Shown: positions 7,979-15,194 of the stretch, piece by piece
How positions within the stretch are numbered: position 1 is the stretch's first letter
How the letters are laid out: each line of letters starts with the position of its first letter
Source: Candidatus Latescibacterota bacterium
Lineage (GTDB): Bacteria; Latescibacterota; MVCY01
Assembly (NCBI GenBank): GCA_030608245.1
Contig: JAUWEO010000008.1
Coordinates: forward strand, 1-20,043
DNA: 20,043 nucleotides
Direction: 5' to 3'
Program-made: the position numbers and the translations under genes
Notes under the pieces: model-generated
Told to the model about the DNA's origin: nothing
Seen by the model: only the letters and a program-made list of their open reading frames with translations
Databases searched by the model: none

Positions 7979-10900
7979 TCAGAAAGAGAAGTAGCGTCTT
8001 ATGCTGAACTGTTTATCTTTGCGCCTGAGGATATCATCATAATTGTACTCGAAACTGATGTTTGTGGCTCTGGTCCGATATTGTATCCCAAAGCGGTGCT
8101 TTATCCCCAGTGTTTCTCTCTGGTATTCGTCTTTATCGGTTTTCAACTCCCCAGTGTAAAAGAAGAGCCAGTTGCCCAGGAAATATTCTCCGAGGGTCCA
8201 TTCGGTACCTCTCAGGAAGGCAAGGTAGGACAGCCGGCCTCCCTCTCCTAAGGGTAATTCGCTGCTGGTGAGCAGATTGCTCATAAGGGATGGGTGCAGA
8301 TAAAATACATCTAAGCGGAAGGCTTTTCGCACCTCTCTTTCCAAAGGACGGATGAGTGTGCCCAGCAGGATTCTCTCCATCCCTGTAGTCAACAGCATCG
8401 CTGCCCTCTGGTTGTAATTATCCAGAGAATAGCCAAGTTTGGCTAAAATCTTCTCTGTGGTGTTGTCATCGGGATCACTGGAGGTTAGTTCCATTCTCAG
8501 CTTTCCCCAGCGCCCTTTTTCCTTTCGTTGTCTGGTCTGCTTGTCAATGGCGTAAAAACACAGAAAGATATCGGTGGCAGCTCCGGTGCTATCAGAGTAG
8601 ACCATGGTTTTGGCACTACCCCAGACTAGCGGCATAGGGTCATTTTGAGTGTTGAGTTCAAGCCCCATCTCTTCTACCTCAAAGTCGGTATTCAAATAGG
8701 TGAGATTACCCTGGTGTGACTGTAGACTGCCCTGGATGTGGAAGTTCGCCTGGGTTACTGAACCCTTGAACTCTAACCAGGTGCCTTCGTCAATCTGTAA
8801 TTCCGCCTCTGCTATGTCGGTAATGCTGTATTCCTGCCGACGAAAATATCGGACATTTCTTCCTGCCACTACTTTGAGGTTCCAGTCAATGGATTTTAAA
8901 AGTTCCCAAAGAGGGTCCCTTGAGGATAATTTTTTGGACTTCAAGCGTGGAAATGTGAACTCGACATCGCTCACATAGCAGAGTCCTTTCACCTGTGGAG
9001 ACTGAGCTGGGCCAGTAATGTAGATGATATCTTCCTCTTTTGAATGCGAGCAGCAGAAAGACCCTTGCTCTCTCGGCCTTATTAGGCCAGGGATATTAAG
9101 CTTTATCCCCATCTCCCCGGTGTGGAGAGCTATTATCCCCAAATCCACCCCTAGTGTCTCTATGATGAAAGGTTGCAGTTCTTCTCCGTCGAGCTTCCTC
9201 CGCCGCTGATTCTCAATAAAAAACCTCCCCCCATCCATCTCACCGCAAAGATCCTTTAGCTCTAAGAAATTGGAGCCCTTGGTGAGGAGAATCTCTCCCT
9301 TCAATCTGCTGACCTCTTCTGGCAGAGAACGGAGGTCAAGCCTCCCCTGGCTAAATTGGGCTTCAACTGCTTTTATGACCGGGACCTTCCAGCTGCCTCC
9401 CAACTGGAGTTCCACCTGTCCGCTCCCTGAACCCTCCTTGACTTGATTGGTCAGATGGGGCAACACAGAAAGCACATCACCCTTCAATTTGAGTTTTACA
9501 TCCATCTCCCTCTCAGATCTGAGAGGGACTACCCCTTGGAGAGTCCCCGTATACTCTTTTTTCTTCACAAGCTGGAGATCGATTTCCTGTATCTGTGCGG
9601 GATTGCCCCTGAGGGTGCCTCCAATCTCATCGAAGGGGATGTTCATCACTTGAGCCTGCGAGAGGAGGAAACGGGCGTCGAACTGAGGGGAGGTCTCATG
9701 TTCGAGAAATGTAAGCTCGTAACTTAGCCTGCCTTTCAACTTCTCCCCTCGGGGAGAAAAAAGGGAGGAAAAACTGGCGGCATCTATCATCTCAGCCTCT
9801 GCGCTGATTGTCTTGCTTTTCTCCCCCCACTCTCCTTTCACACTGAGCATCTGTTCGGAGAGATGAAACAGGTCGAATTTTTCTACCTTCAGACCCTGTT
9901 GTCTATCCCACTGCAGAGATATTTCGGTTTTCAGAGAATCGAGGTCGTTTATGCGTCCCTGGTGTGCGGTCAATTGAACGGCCACGGCCGGGTTTTGCAG
10001 AGTTCCGCTCAACTGAATGGTACCGTTGATATCTGCCGTTGCTTTATCTGTAACTATTTTGTAGTAATGTAAAAGGTGGGAGGGGAAGTCTCCTCGAAGT
10101 ATCAAGTTTTCTTCTAAAAGTGGCTGGCCGGACTCTTTATCGATGGCCGTCAGCCGGAATTCGGCCTGGTCAGTGTTTACTGAGGCGGTAAGGGTCAAAG
10201 CAGCGAAGGTATTGCCTACCGGGAAATTGTCGCTGTTGAGGACAACCTGAAACTCGGGGTCGCCCTCTGGTTCCTGGCTCAACCTGCCACTCAGGTCAAC
10301 TTCACTGCCAGCCAAGTTCAGCTTCCCTCTGGGTTCTATTAGGGAAAGCCTGCCTGTAAGATTTATCTTTCCTTGCAGGGGCTCCTCAGAACTGCCCAGG
10401 GCAAAAAGGTCCTGGTTAATCTTCCAGATAGATTGCCGAAGGGATTGAGGAGAGGAAGCGAAAAACTCTCCCTGGCTCCAGCGAGAGTGAATCCGAACTC
10501 CCTGGGGGCCAAGCTGTAGCTCGCCTTTCTGGCCGCATAGGTTGTGCCCTCCCAGAGACAGCTGCTGGGAATCAAACCACAGGTGCCATTGGGGGGACTT
10601 CAGATTGCCCTGGAGGTGTATTCTTAGGTCACCGTGGCCGGCGATAGCTTCTACATTCAATAGTCGTGCTATTCTGGCGAAGTCCACTCCTGTGAGGTGA
10701 AATTCGCCCTCAATAGGGGGAGCAATCGCTTGAATTCCCACCCTCAGCCTACCTCGTAGTCTACCACCCCCCACTCTGCCTGAGATGTCCCGTAGGATTA
10801 AGGCAGATTCTGCCTTAGTAAACTGGAACTTCAAGTCCCTGATATGCTCCCCATTGTAGAGGACAGCTCCCTGGTGGAACACTCCGGTCAGTTGGAGATG

Positions 10901-12001
10901 TTTAGGAGGACCTTCGATTTCGACTGAAAGGGAGCCACCTCCAGTGGGCAGGACCTTCTCCTCCAGGCCCAATAGGGGAGCCATATCTTTGACCTTTAAA
11001 TAGGAAACCCCCAGTTTCAGAGAGACACTGGGGGAAGAAAAAGAGACAATCTGGCCGTCGATCTGGAACTTGCACCCACTCCATCTGCCTTCTCCCCTTT
11101 CTATGATGGCTGTGTCGGGTTTTACCTTGGCACTTAGATTGAATTCCTTTACTTCCCAGAAAGGGGCAGAGGGTATTTTAAGGGCCGCATCCTTAACCTC
11201 CACCTTTCCGTATACTTGGTTTCCATCCTGCAGCCGAAGCGAAAGATCTGCCTGCCCTGATTTAAGAGAAAGTTGGGGACAGAAGGCTCTTAATGGTTCA
11301 GAGGAAAGGTCAAGCCCTTCGGCTGTCAATTTAAACTCGTATGTCCCATTCTGAAGATTAAACGAGCCATCCAGTTCTGCGTTGGTCTTATCGCTCAGCA
11401 GCTCTCCCTCTAAGTGTAGAGTTGTGTTTTCCTCAGAGGCGGAAGAAATCCAACCGTTGATGCGATGAGCCAATCTGAGCTTGTCGGGGGTGCCTGAAAG
11501 ACAGATACTGCCTCCGTTGAAGTCATATCTGCCTGGAGGCAACTGGAGGAAGAGCGTTTTGGGACCCTTTGCACGGTCAGAGGATTTATCCACTTCCAGA
11601 ACCAGCGCAGGATTGGAGAAAGAGAGGCGGCGCAAGGCCGAGTTAGTTCCTCCCCGGAGCAGTCCCCAGAGACTATAGCTGACCGTGGCGTCTTTTACAT
11701 TAAAAGCAGAGATAGGGCTCTGGGGTTCGAATGTTAGTCCCTCTAAATGGACAACACCGAGCCCTAATCTCACCTTATCTGCGTAGATGCCCTTGTGAGC
11801 CAGAAACTGTTTAGCTCTCTGGTTCAATCCGAGCGCCCGCCACCCTAAATAAAGTCCTAATATTCCAGATATAGCGATCACAACCGCAACGATGTATCGT
11901 CGTTTCAAAGGTCTCATCTGGTTCTTCACGCTCCCCAAACCTTTGTATGCAAGCCTCCAATCTATTCTTCCCCAAAGCTTGCCTTTCCCAGATAATGCCA
12001 A
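7979..12001 (-). CDS. tamB: TamB-like inner-membrane/periplasmic translocation protein (DUF490, AsmA-like)
   Basis: A 1340-residue protein with one N-terminal membrane anchor (about residues 37-54, after RPLKRR) and a very long periplasmic part rich in alternating beta-strand sequence, as in the beta-taco groove of TamB/AsmA-like proteins. These span the periplasm and are linked to outer-membrane protein assembly and phospholipid transport. The C-terminal 390 residues or so correspond to DUF490. The chain ends in an amphipathic strand with final phenylalanine (IRRYFSF), like the end of a BAM substrate. The start is uncertain: TTG at 12001 has no clear ribosome site, while ATG at 11917 (residue 29) has GGGGAG 13 bases upstream and puts the anchor near the N-terminus. 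It is the first gene of the minus-strand block, with a near-perfect promoter ahead of it. Confidence 0.9.
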   Translation of the reverse strand: MALSGKGKLWGRIDWRLAYKGLGSVKNQMRPLKRRYIVAVVIAISGILGLYLGWRALGLNQRAKQFLAHKGIYADKVRLGLGVVHLEGLTFEPQSPISAFNVKDATVSYSLWGLLRGGTNSALRRLSFSNPALVLEVDKSSDRAKGPKTLFLQLPPGRYDFNGGSICLSGTPDKLRLAHRINGWISSASEENTTLHLEGELLSDKTNAELDGSFNLQNGTYEFKLTAEGLDLSSEPLRAFCPQLSLKSGQADLSLRLQDGNQVYGKVEVKDAALKIPSAPFWEVKEFNLSAKVKPDTAIIERGEGRWSGCKFQIDGQIVSFSSPSVSLKLGVSYLKVKDMAPLLGLEEKVLPTGGGSLSVEIEGPPKHLQLTGVFHQGAVLYNGEHIRDLKFQFTKAESALILRDISGRVGGGRLRGRLRVGIQAIAPPIEGEFHLTGVDFARIARLLNVEAIAGHGDLRIHLQGNLKSPQWHLWFDSQQLSLGGHNLCGQKGELQLGPQGVRIHSRWSQGEFFASSPQSLRQSIWKINQDLFALGSSEEPLQGKINLTGRLSLIEPRGKLNLAGSEVDLSGRLSQEPEGDPEFQVVLNSDNFPVGNTFAALTLTASVNTDQAEFRLTAIDKESGQPLLEENLILRGDFPSHLLHYYKIVTDKATADINGTIQLSGTLQNPAVAVQLTAHQGRINDLDSLKTEISLQWDRQQGLKVEKFDLFHLSEQMLSVKGEWGEKSKTISAEAEMIDAASFSSLFSPRGEKLKGRLSYELTFLEHETSPQFDARFLLSQAQVMNIPFDEIGGTLRGNPAQIQEIDLQLVKKKEYTGTLQGVVPLRSEREMDVKLKLKGDVLSVLPHLTNQVKEGSGSGQVELQLGGSWKVPVIKAVEAQFSQGRLDLRSLPEEVSRLKGEILLTKGSNFLELKDLCGEMDGGRFFIENQRRRKLDGEELQPFIIETLGVDLGIIALHTGEMGIKLNIPGLIRPREQGSFCCSHSKEEDIIYITGPAQSPQVKGLCYVSDVEFTFPRLKSKKLSSRDPLWELLKSIDWNLKVVAGRNVRYFRRQEYSITDIAEAELQIDEGTWLEFKGSVTQANFHIQGSLQSHQGNLTYLNTDFEVEEMGLELNTQNDPMPLVWGSAKTMVYSDSTGAATDIFLCFYAIDKQTRQRKEKGRWGKLRMELTSSDPDDNTTEKILAKLGYSLDNYNQRAAMLLTTGMERILLGTLIRPLEREVRKAFRLDVFYLHPSLMSNLLTSSELPLGEGGRLSYLAFLRGTEWTLGEYFLGNWLFFYTGELKTDKDEYQRETLGIKHRFGIQYRTRATNISFEYNYDDILRRKDKQFSIRRYFSF

Positions 12002-12054
12002 ATGATCCGCACAACTTCAATAATCAATGGTCACTTCTCTTAAATTGACGATAT

Positions 12055-12083
12055 AGTATAGTATGGTTTGGGAATGATGTCAA
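12055..12083 (-). promoter_or_regulatory. Sigma70-type promoter for tamB and the envelope block
   Basis: On the minus strand, a consensus TTGACA (12083-12078) is separated by 17 bases from TATACT (12060-12055), 5 of 6 at the -10. Transcription would begin near 12048, leaving about 47 bases before the TTG start or about 130 before the ATG at 11917. Confidence 0.75.
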
Positions 12084-12164
12084 CAGAAATCTCTAAAACA
12101 GCTGCAGATGAAGTTCTGAGCTGATTATTTGCAGGTCTGGATTTGAATATATCCCCTGTGATGA

Positions 12165-12204
12165 CCAGGAGAAGGAAATTGTGCTTGTTCTGGGTTTTTA
12201 TTTT
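12165..12204 (+). terminator. Orphan terminator-like hairpin in the divergent region
   Basis: CCAGGAGAAG (12165-12174) pairs with CTTGTTCTGG (12184-12193) over 10 positions with one mismatch and one G-T pair, around a 9-base loop. It is followed by GTTTTTATTTT. It points rightward, but no gene ends before it on this strand. The rest of the gap at 12002-12361 holds only the two promoters; I see no other gene. Confidence 0.4.
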
Positions 12205-12270
12205 GTAACCTAAGACTCAGTAATTCTTGTGGGATAAGAATCGCCGGTCCTATCAAACAGGATTTATGGG

Positions 12271-12299
12271 TTGACATCAGGATAGTTTAGTTTTATATT
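12271..12299 (+). promoter_or_regulatory. Sigma70-type promoter for the 12362 lipoprotein gene
   Basis: Consensus TTGACA (12271-12276), a 17-base spacer, and TATATT (12294-12299, 5 of 6). The ATG at 12362 follows 62 bases after the -10 box. It is arranged back to back with the tamB promoter about 190 bases away. Confidence 0.75.
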
Positions 12300-12361
12300 T
12301 TAACAAAAGAAGAATAGTTGACCAGACCGATCGGATAACATCATCATGGGAGGTGGAAAAG

Positions 12362-12850
12362 ATGCGAAGAGCAACATTTTTAGTCGGTATTTTCTGTCTC
12401 TTTTTGTTTGCAAATTGCACCCGCAGCACTGGCCTTCTCTACCGTGACGGCAGGATATTTGCCATACTCGATTCGCCCCCTCGGCTGGCTGGTGATGGGT
12501 GGTGCTACCTGAGAATCACTGCTGACGTGGAGGGATATGAACCATTTTTGATACAAATATTCGATTTCGACGGCAGCACCGCAGAGAGGATGAAAGCACT
12601 TAACATAACAAAAGCAGATGCCCTGAACTGGAATGACTATTACGGCAAGAAACCTATTGATCTCACCGGCAGAGAACTGAAGGGGGGCAGGGAAGTGGAG
12701 GTAACCGTCACGCAAACCAAGGGTCACAGTCAGAGTGCAAGCGTACCCTCTTTCAGACTTGATGGAAAGACCATAGTGAGGGCTTATTACGCCACCTCTG
12801 ATGTGATGCCCGGAGGAGCGACTCAACTGCGCATCGAACGAATCCAGTGA
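12362..12850 (+). CDS. Small putative lipoprotein of unknown function
   Basis: I do not recognise the family. The 162-residue product begins with MRR, a hydrophobic core, and a cysteine at residue 19 in the setting FANC. This resembles a lipobox, but N at -1 is atypical, so a lipid anchor is only likely. The mature part is small and probably beta-rich, with no catalytic motif that I can see. ATG at 12362 is chosen because GGGAGGT lies 7-8 bases upstream; a GTG three codons earlier would overlap that ribosome site. The gene has its own consensus promoter. The gap to the next gene contains another promoter, so this is probably a single-gene unit. Confidence 0.75.
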   Translation: MRRATFLVGIFCLFLFANCTRSTGLLYRDGRIFAILDSPPRLAGDGWCYLRITADVEGYEPFLIQIFDFDGSTAERMKALNITKADALNWNDYYGKKPIDLTGRELKGGREVEVTVTQTKGHSQSASVPSFRLDGKTIVRAYYATSDVMPGGATQLRIERIQ

Positions 12851-13056
12851 GAAAAGAAACCAGGGTCGCCGGAGCAGATTCACTGAACCTTGAATCCGTG
12901 CGCTGAAGCCGCATGGTTCGATAGAAGCAATGACCAAGCCGAACCGTGATATTCAGGTCACCGCAACAAGATTGCCAGGTTCAAGAAAAATGCAACAGCG
13001 CCATTCTGGAGGATGAAATCTTTTCTGATGAATGGGGTCAATTCCCAAAAAAATTC

Positions 13057-13085
13057 TTGACAAGACGGTCAAAAGTTTCTATATT
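13057..13085 (+). promoter_or_regulatory. Sigma70-type promoter for the 13279 secreted-protein gene
   Basis: Consensus TTGACA (13057-13062), a 17-base spacer, and TATATT (13080-13085). The ATG is at 13279, so the transcript would carry a leader of roughly 187 bases. The leader contains two small hairpins (13101-13113, AAGGA/TCCTT; 13117-13133, GGCTT/AAGCC). The 206 bases before the promoter, 12851-13056, hold no gene that I can see. Confidence 0.75.
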
Positions 13086-13278
13086 GATTTTCACAATTTG
13101 AAGGATGTTCCTTATTGGCTTGTGATCAAAGCCTTGAACGGAAGGGAGGGATGAAGAAAGCGTTCCGCGGCTCTACGGCGGGAATCCAGTCTGAAAGGAG
13201 GTGGTGTCAAAAAGGCAATTTGAAGCTCTACAGTAGTGGAAGATTCATTAACCTTTAAACCTGAAAGGAGTGTGCAAG

Positions 13279-14175
13279 ATGCGGTATTTGATAGCCGTTT
13301 TGAGCATTGCTGCCCTGGTATGTGTGGCTGGCTCTGCCAACGCGTTCACCGGTTGTGAGTTCTGGGGGTATACAGACATAGGCTCAGCAACAAATCCCTA
13401 TATGCTGTACGCGATCCCCGATGAGTATGTCCCCGCTATCGACGGTGACCTTGCCGATGTGGGCTGGATGCCGGAGGGAATGTACTTCACCCGTGACACT
13501 GCTCCTCGCGCTATCGGAGTTATTGGAGGAGCGGTAGCAGATATAGAACTGGTGGCGAGGGACAATTTCGACGCAGTCGTCTATGGGCCTGCCTGGGTGC
13601 CGGCGACGAACTCCCTGTACTTCGGCGTGCACAAGGTGGATGATCTACTCTATGCCCCGTCAGAGGACCTAGGAGCATGCTGGGGGGAGGACAACCAACA
13701 GTGGTGCACCGATCCCAGCGGCGCGGGCGGCAATTTCCGCCAGGAGCAGAACTGCAACACCGCCCAACAGAATTACTATACTCCCAAGCAGGGGGGGCAT
13801 TTAGGCGGCTGGAACCCGGTGGAGTATGACTGGAGGTTCGAGGCACCTTACGGATTCTTTGCCCAGGATGTAGATGAGGCTACTGGCTCTTATGATATGG
13901 AGCTTATGTACAACCTGTGGGACTGGCTGGATGTCTCTGCTGATGACAGCGAGCTGCATGTTTTCGAGCCAGGCCAGCTCATCGGCCTCACCTTCTATGT
14001 AAGAGACAGGGACGACGCTGAAGGAACTGGCGCCCTTTTAGGCTGGCACTGTGAGGACATCTGGACCGACGCCAGCCTGTTCACCGCCTTTATGGTGCGT
14101 CCTGTGTCGGACACCTACGCACTGATGGCCACAGAGCCCTCCACCTGGGGTGGCATAAAGGCAATGTTCAAGTAA
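13279..14175 (+). CDS. Secreted protein with a CBM9/DOMON-like domain
   Basis: A 298-residue exported protein. The signal peptide is residues 1-22 (ending SANA). The mature part has the hallmarks of a carbohydrate-binding module family 9 or DOMON-type beta sandwich: I54-D-G-D-L at the start of the domain followed by GW at 62-63, then NSLYFGVHKVDD (111-122) as the central strand, and a late strand at 233-242 (QLIGLTFYVR) before DRDD. Mature cysteines are C26, C134, C143, C159 and C258. The end, TWGGIKAMFK, is a compact aromatic-basic tail. No catalytic residues are evident, so a binding role is likely and the ligand is unknown. ATG at 13279 is preferred over GTG at 13270 because AAAGGAG lies 8 bases upstream of it. 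With promoter and terminator around it, it forms a separate unit. Confidence 0.75.
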   Translation: MRYLIAVLSIAALVCVAGSANAFTGCEFWGYTDIGSATNPYMLYAIPDEYVPAIDGDLADVGWMPEGMYFTRDTAPRAIGVIGGAVADIELVARDNFDAVVYGPAWVPATNSLYFGVHKVDDLLYAPSEDLGACWGEDNQQWCTDPSGAGGNFRQEQNCNTAQQNYYTPKQGGHLGGWNPVEYDWRFEAPYGFFAQDVDEATGSYDMELMYNLWDWLDVSADDSELHVFEPGQLIGLTFYVRDRDDAEGTGALLGWHCEDIWTDASLFTAFMVRPVSDTYALMATEPSTWGGIKAMFK

Positions 14176-14188
14176 ACTGTGGCAAAAC

Positions 14189-14231
14189 GAGGGGGGTTGT
14201 ATCCACTTGAGGGATTACCCCCCTCTCTTTT
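14189..14231 (+). terminator. Intrinsic terminator after the 13279 gene
   Basis: GAGGGGGGT (14189-14197) pairs perfectly with ACCCCCCTC (14217-14225). An inner ATCC/GGAT stem further closes the loop, and TCTTTT follows. It lies 13 bases past the stop codon. Confidence 0.85.
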
Positions 14232-14242
14232 AACCGATTCTC

Positions 14243-14323
14243 AACGCAAAGACGCAAAGAGAGAAGATAGTTTTTAATAATCAGATAATTATGTCTCATA
14301 TTTCTTCTCTGCGTCTTTGCGTT
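14243..14323. repeat. Inverted repeat with AACGCAAAGACGCA arms
   Basis: AACGCAAAGACGCA (14243-14256) is exactly complementary to TGCGTCTTTGCGTT (14310-14323). The match continues inward as AGAGAAG-like sequence with a 4-base offset, around an AT-rich centre. It fills most of the gap between the terminator at 14231 and the gene at 14381. I see no promoter of good quality in that gap. Confidence 0.7.
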
Positions 14324-14380
14324 AGATTTTAGACTTTCTGCGAGTCAATTAATAGTGGCCTTTTCCGAAAGGGGTTTCTT

Positions 14381-15103
14381 ATGAAGCAACTGAGCAAAAT
14401 AGGCATCTGGTGCTTAATTGTGGGGCCTCTGACTTTGTTTGGCTGTGGCTATCGCCCCTTCCTGGGCAAGCTGGAGCCAATGCCCAAGGCCAAACAGATA
14501 GCTGAGACGAGAATATTAGATGATGGCACCGTTCTTTATACTAAGGACAGACTGGAAATTGGCTTACGCCCCTTAACCGATGAACAACTGAACCGGCAGT
14601 TTCCTCAACAATCCTCCAGCGGACTGCTTTCGGCTAATCCTTACACCTACGCGAACTGGAAGCCTGCGGGGAAGAAGACCACCCCTCAGCGGTTCACTAT
14701 TTTCCTTCTCACCGTAAAAAACTATGCTTACCCTAAGGTCAGAGTTGATCCCCTCAATATGGTCATTGTCGCCAAGAATGATCGTAAATACTTACCGTTG
14801 AGTTTTGGACAGTTGAAGGAATATTATGTAAAATATGTAGTTGGCTATGCTGGAAATGCTTACGAGCTCTACGAAGGACGGAAAGACATCTTGCGAAAGT
14901 ATCTATATCCTAATGAGCCTGACTACCAGATTATATTTAGCGGCCAAGAACAGAAAGGCTATGTGGTGTTTCCCAAGTTCGATGAGGATGTGCGCAACAT
15001 AAGTATTCATTTGGAAGATATTGTCCTGCGCTTTGATTCCTGGAATAAGCCATTAGAGACACTTGATTTAGTATTTCGCTTCCAGCGAAAAGGCGGGGAA
15101 TAG
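14381..15103 (+). CDS. Putative lipoprotein of unknown function
   Basis: The 240-residue product has a clear lipoprotein signal: MKQLSK, a hydrophobic core, and the lipobox L19-F-G-C22. The mature protein appears to be mostly beta, with a strand pattern (FTIFLLTVKNYAYPKVRV at about 107-124, then VRNISIHLEDIVLRFD near 206-221) that recalls Ig-like domains of the DUF4352 kind. This is a fold impression, not a family assignment. I see no catalytic motif. ATG at 14381 has AAAGGGG about 8 bases upstream. It precedes the tandem discoidin-FlgD proteins on the same strand by 91 bases and may be co-transcribed with them. Confidence 0.75.
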   Translation: MKQLSKIGIWCLIVGPLTLFGCGYRPFLGKLEPMPKAKQIAETRILDDGTVLYTKDRLEIGLRPLTDEQLNRQFPQQSSSGLLSANPYTYANWKPAGKKTTPQRFTIFLLTVKNYAYPKVRVDPLNMVIVAKNDRKYLPLSFGQLKEYYVKYVVGYAGNAYELYEGRKDILRKYLYPNEPDYQIIFSGQEQKGYVVFPKFDEDVRNISIHLEDIVLRFDSWNKPLETLDLVFRFQRKGGE

Positions 15104-15176
15104 AAAACAGAAAGATGACCGCCGGGAGGAATAAGTCCTGTTTTAGCTATTTTCTAATTCCTATTTTCTGTTCTAG
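15101..15176. repeat. Imperfect inverted repeat at the end of the 14381 gene
   Basis: TAGAAAACAGAAA at 15101-15113 and TTTCTGTTCTA near 15165-15175 are reverse complements apart from a 2-base gap. The left arm includes the TAG stop codon of the lipoprotein gene. It is a weak element in an AT-rich gap. Confidence 0.4.
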
Positions 15177-15194
15177 AAAAGGGGGGAACCTGAG

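Noticed and set aside
12380..12937. 185-codon minus-strand frame opposite the small lipoprotein gene
   Set aside because: The plus-strand gene has a consensus promoter, ribosome site and signal sequence. The opposite frame has no recognisable family or export signal.
12912..12948. CATGGTTCG and CGAACCGTG inverted repeat after the small lipoprotein
   Set aside because: Nine pairs including one G-T, a 19-base loop and no T-tract; too weak to call a terminator.
13151..13258. 35-codon open frame in the leader of the 13279 gene
   Set aside because: The start has GGAGGG directly abutting the ATG, and the product has no feature that stands out. It is kept only as part of a finding, not as a gene.
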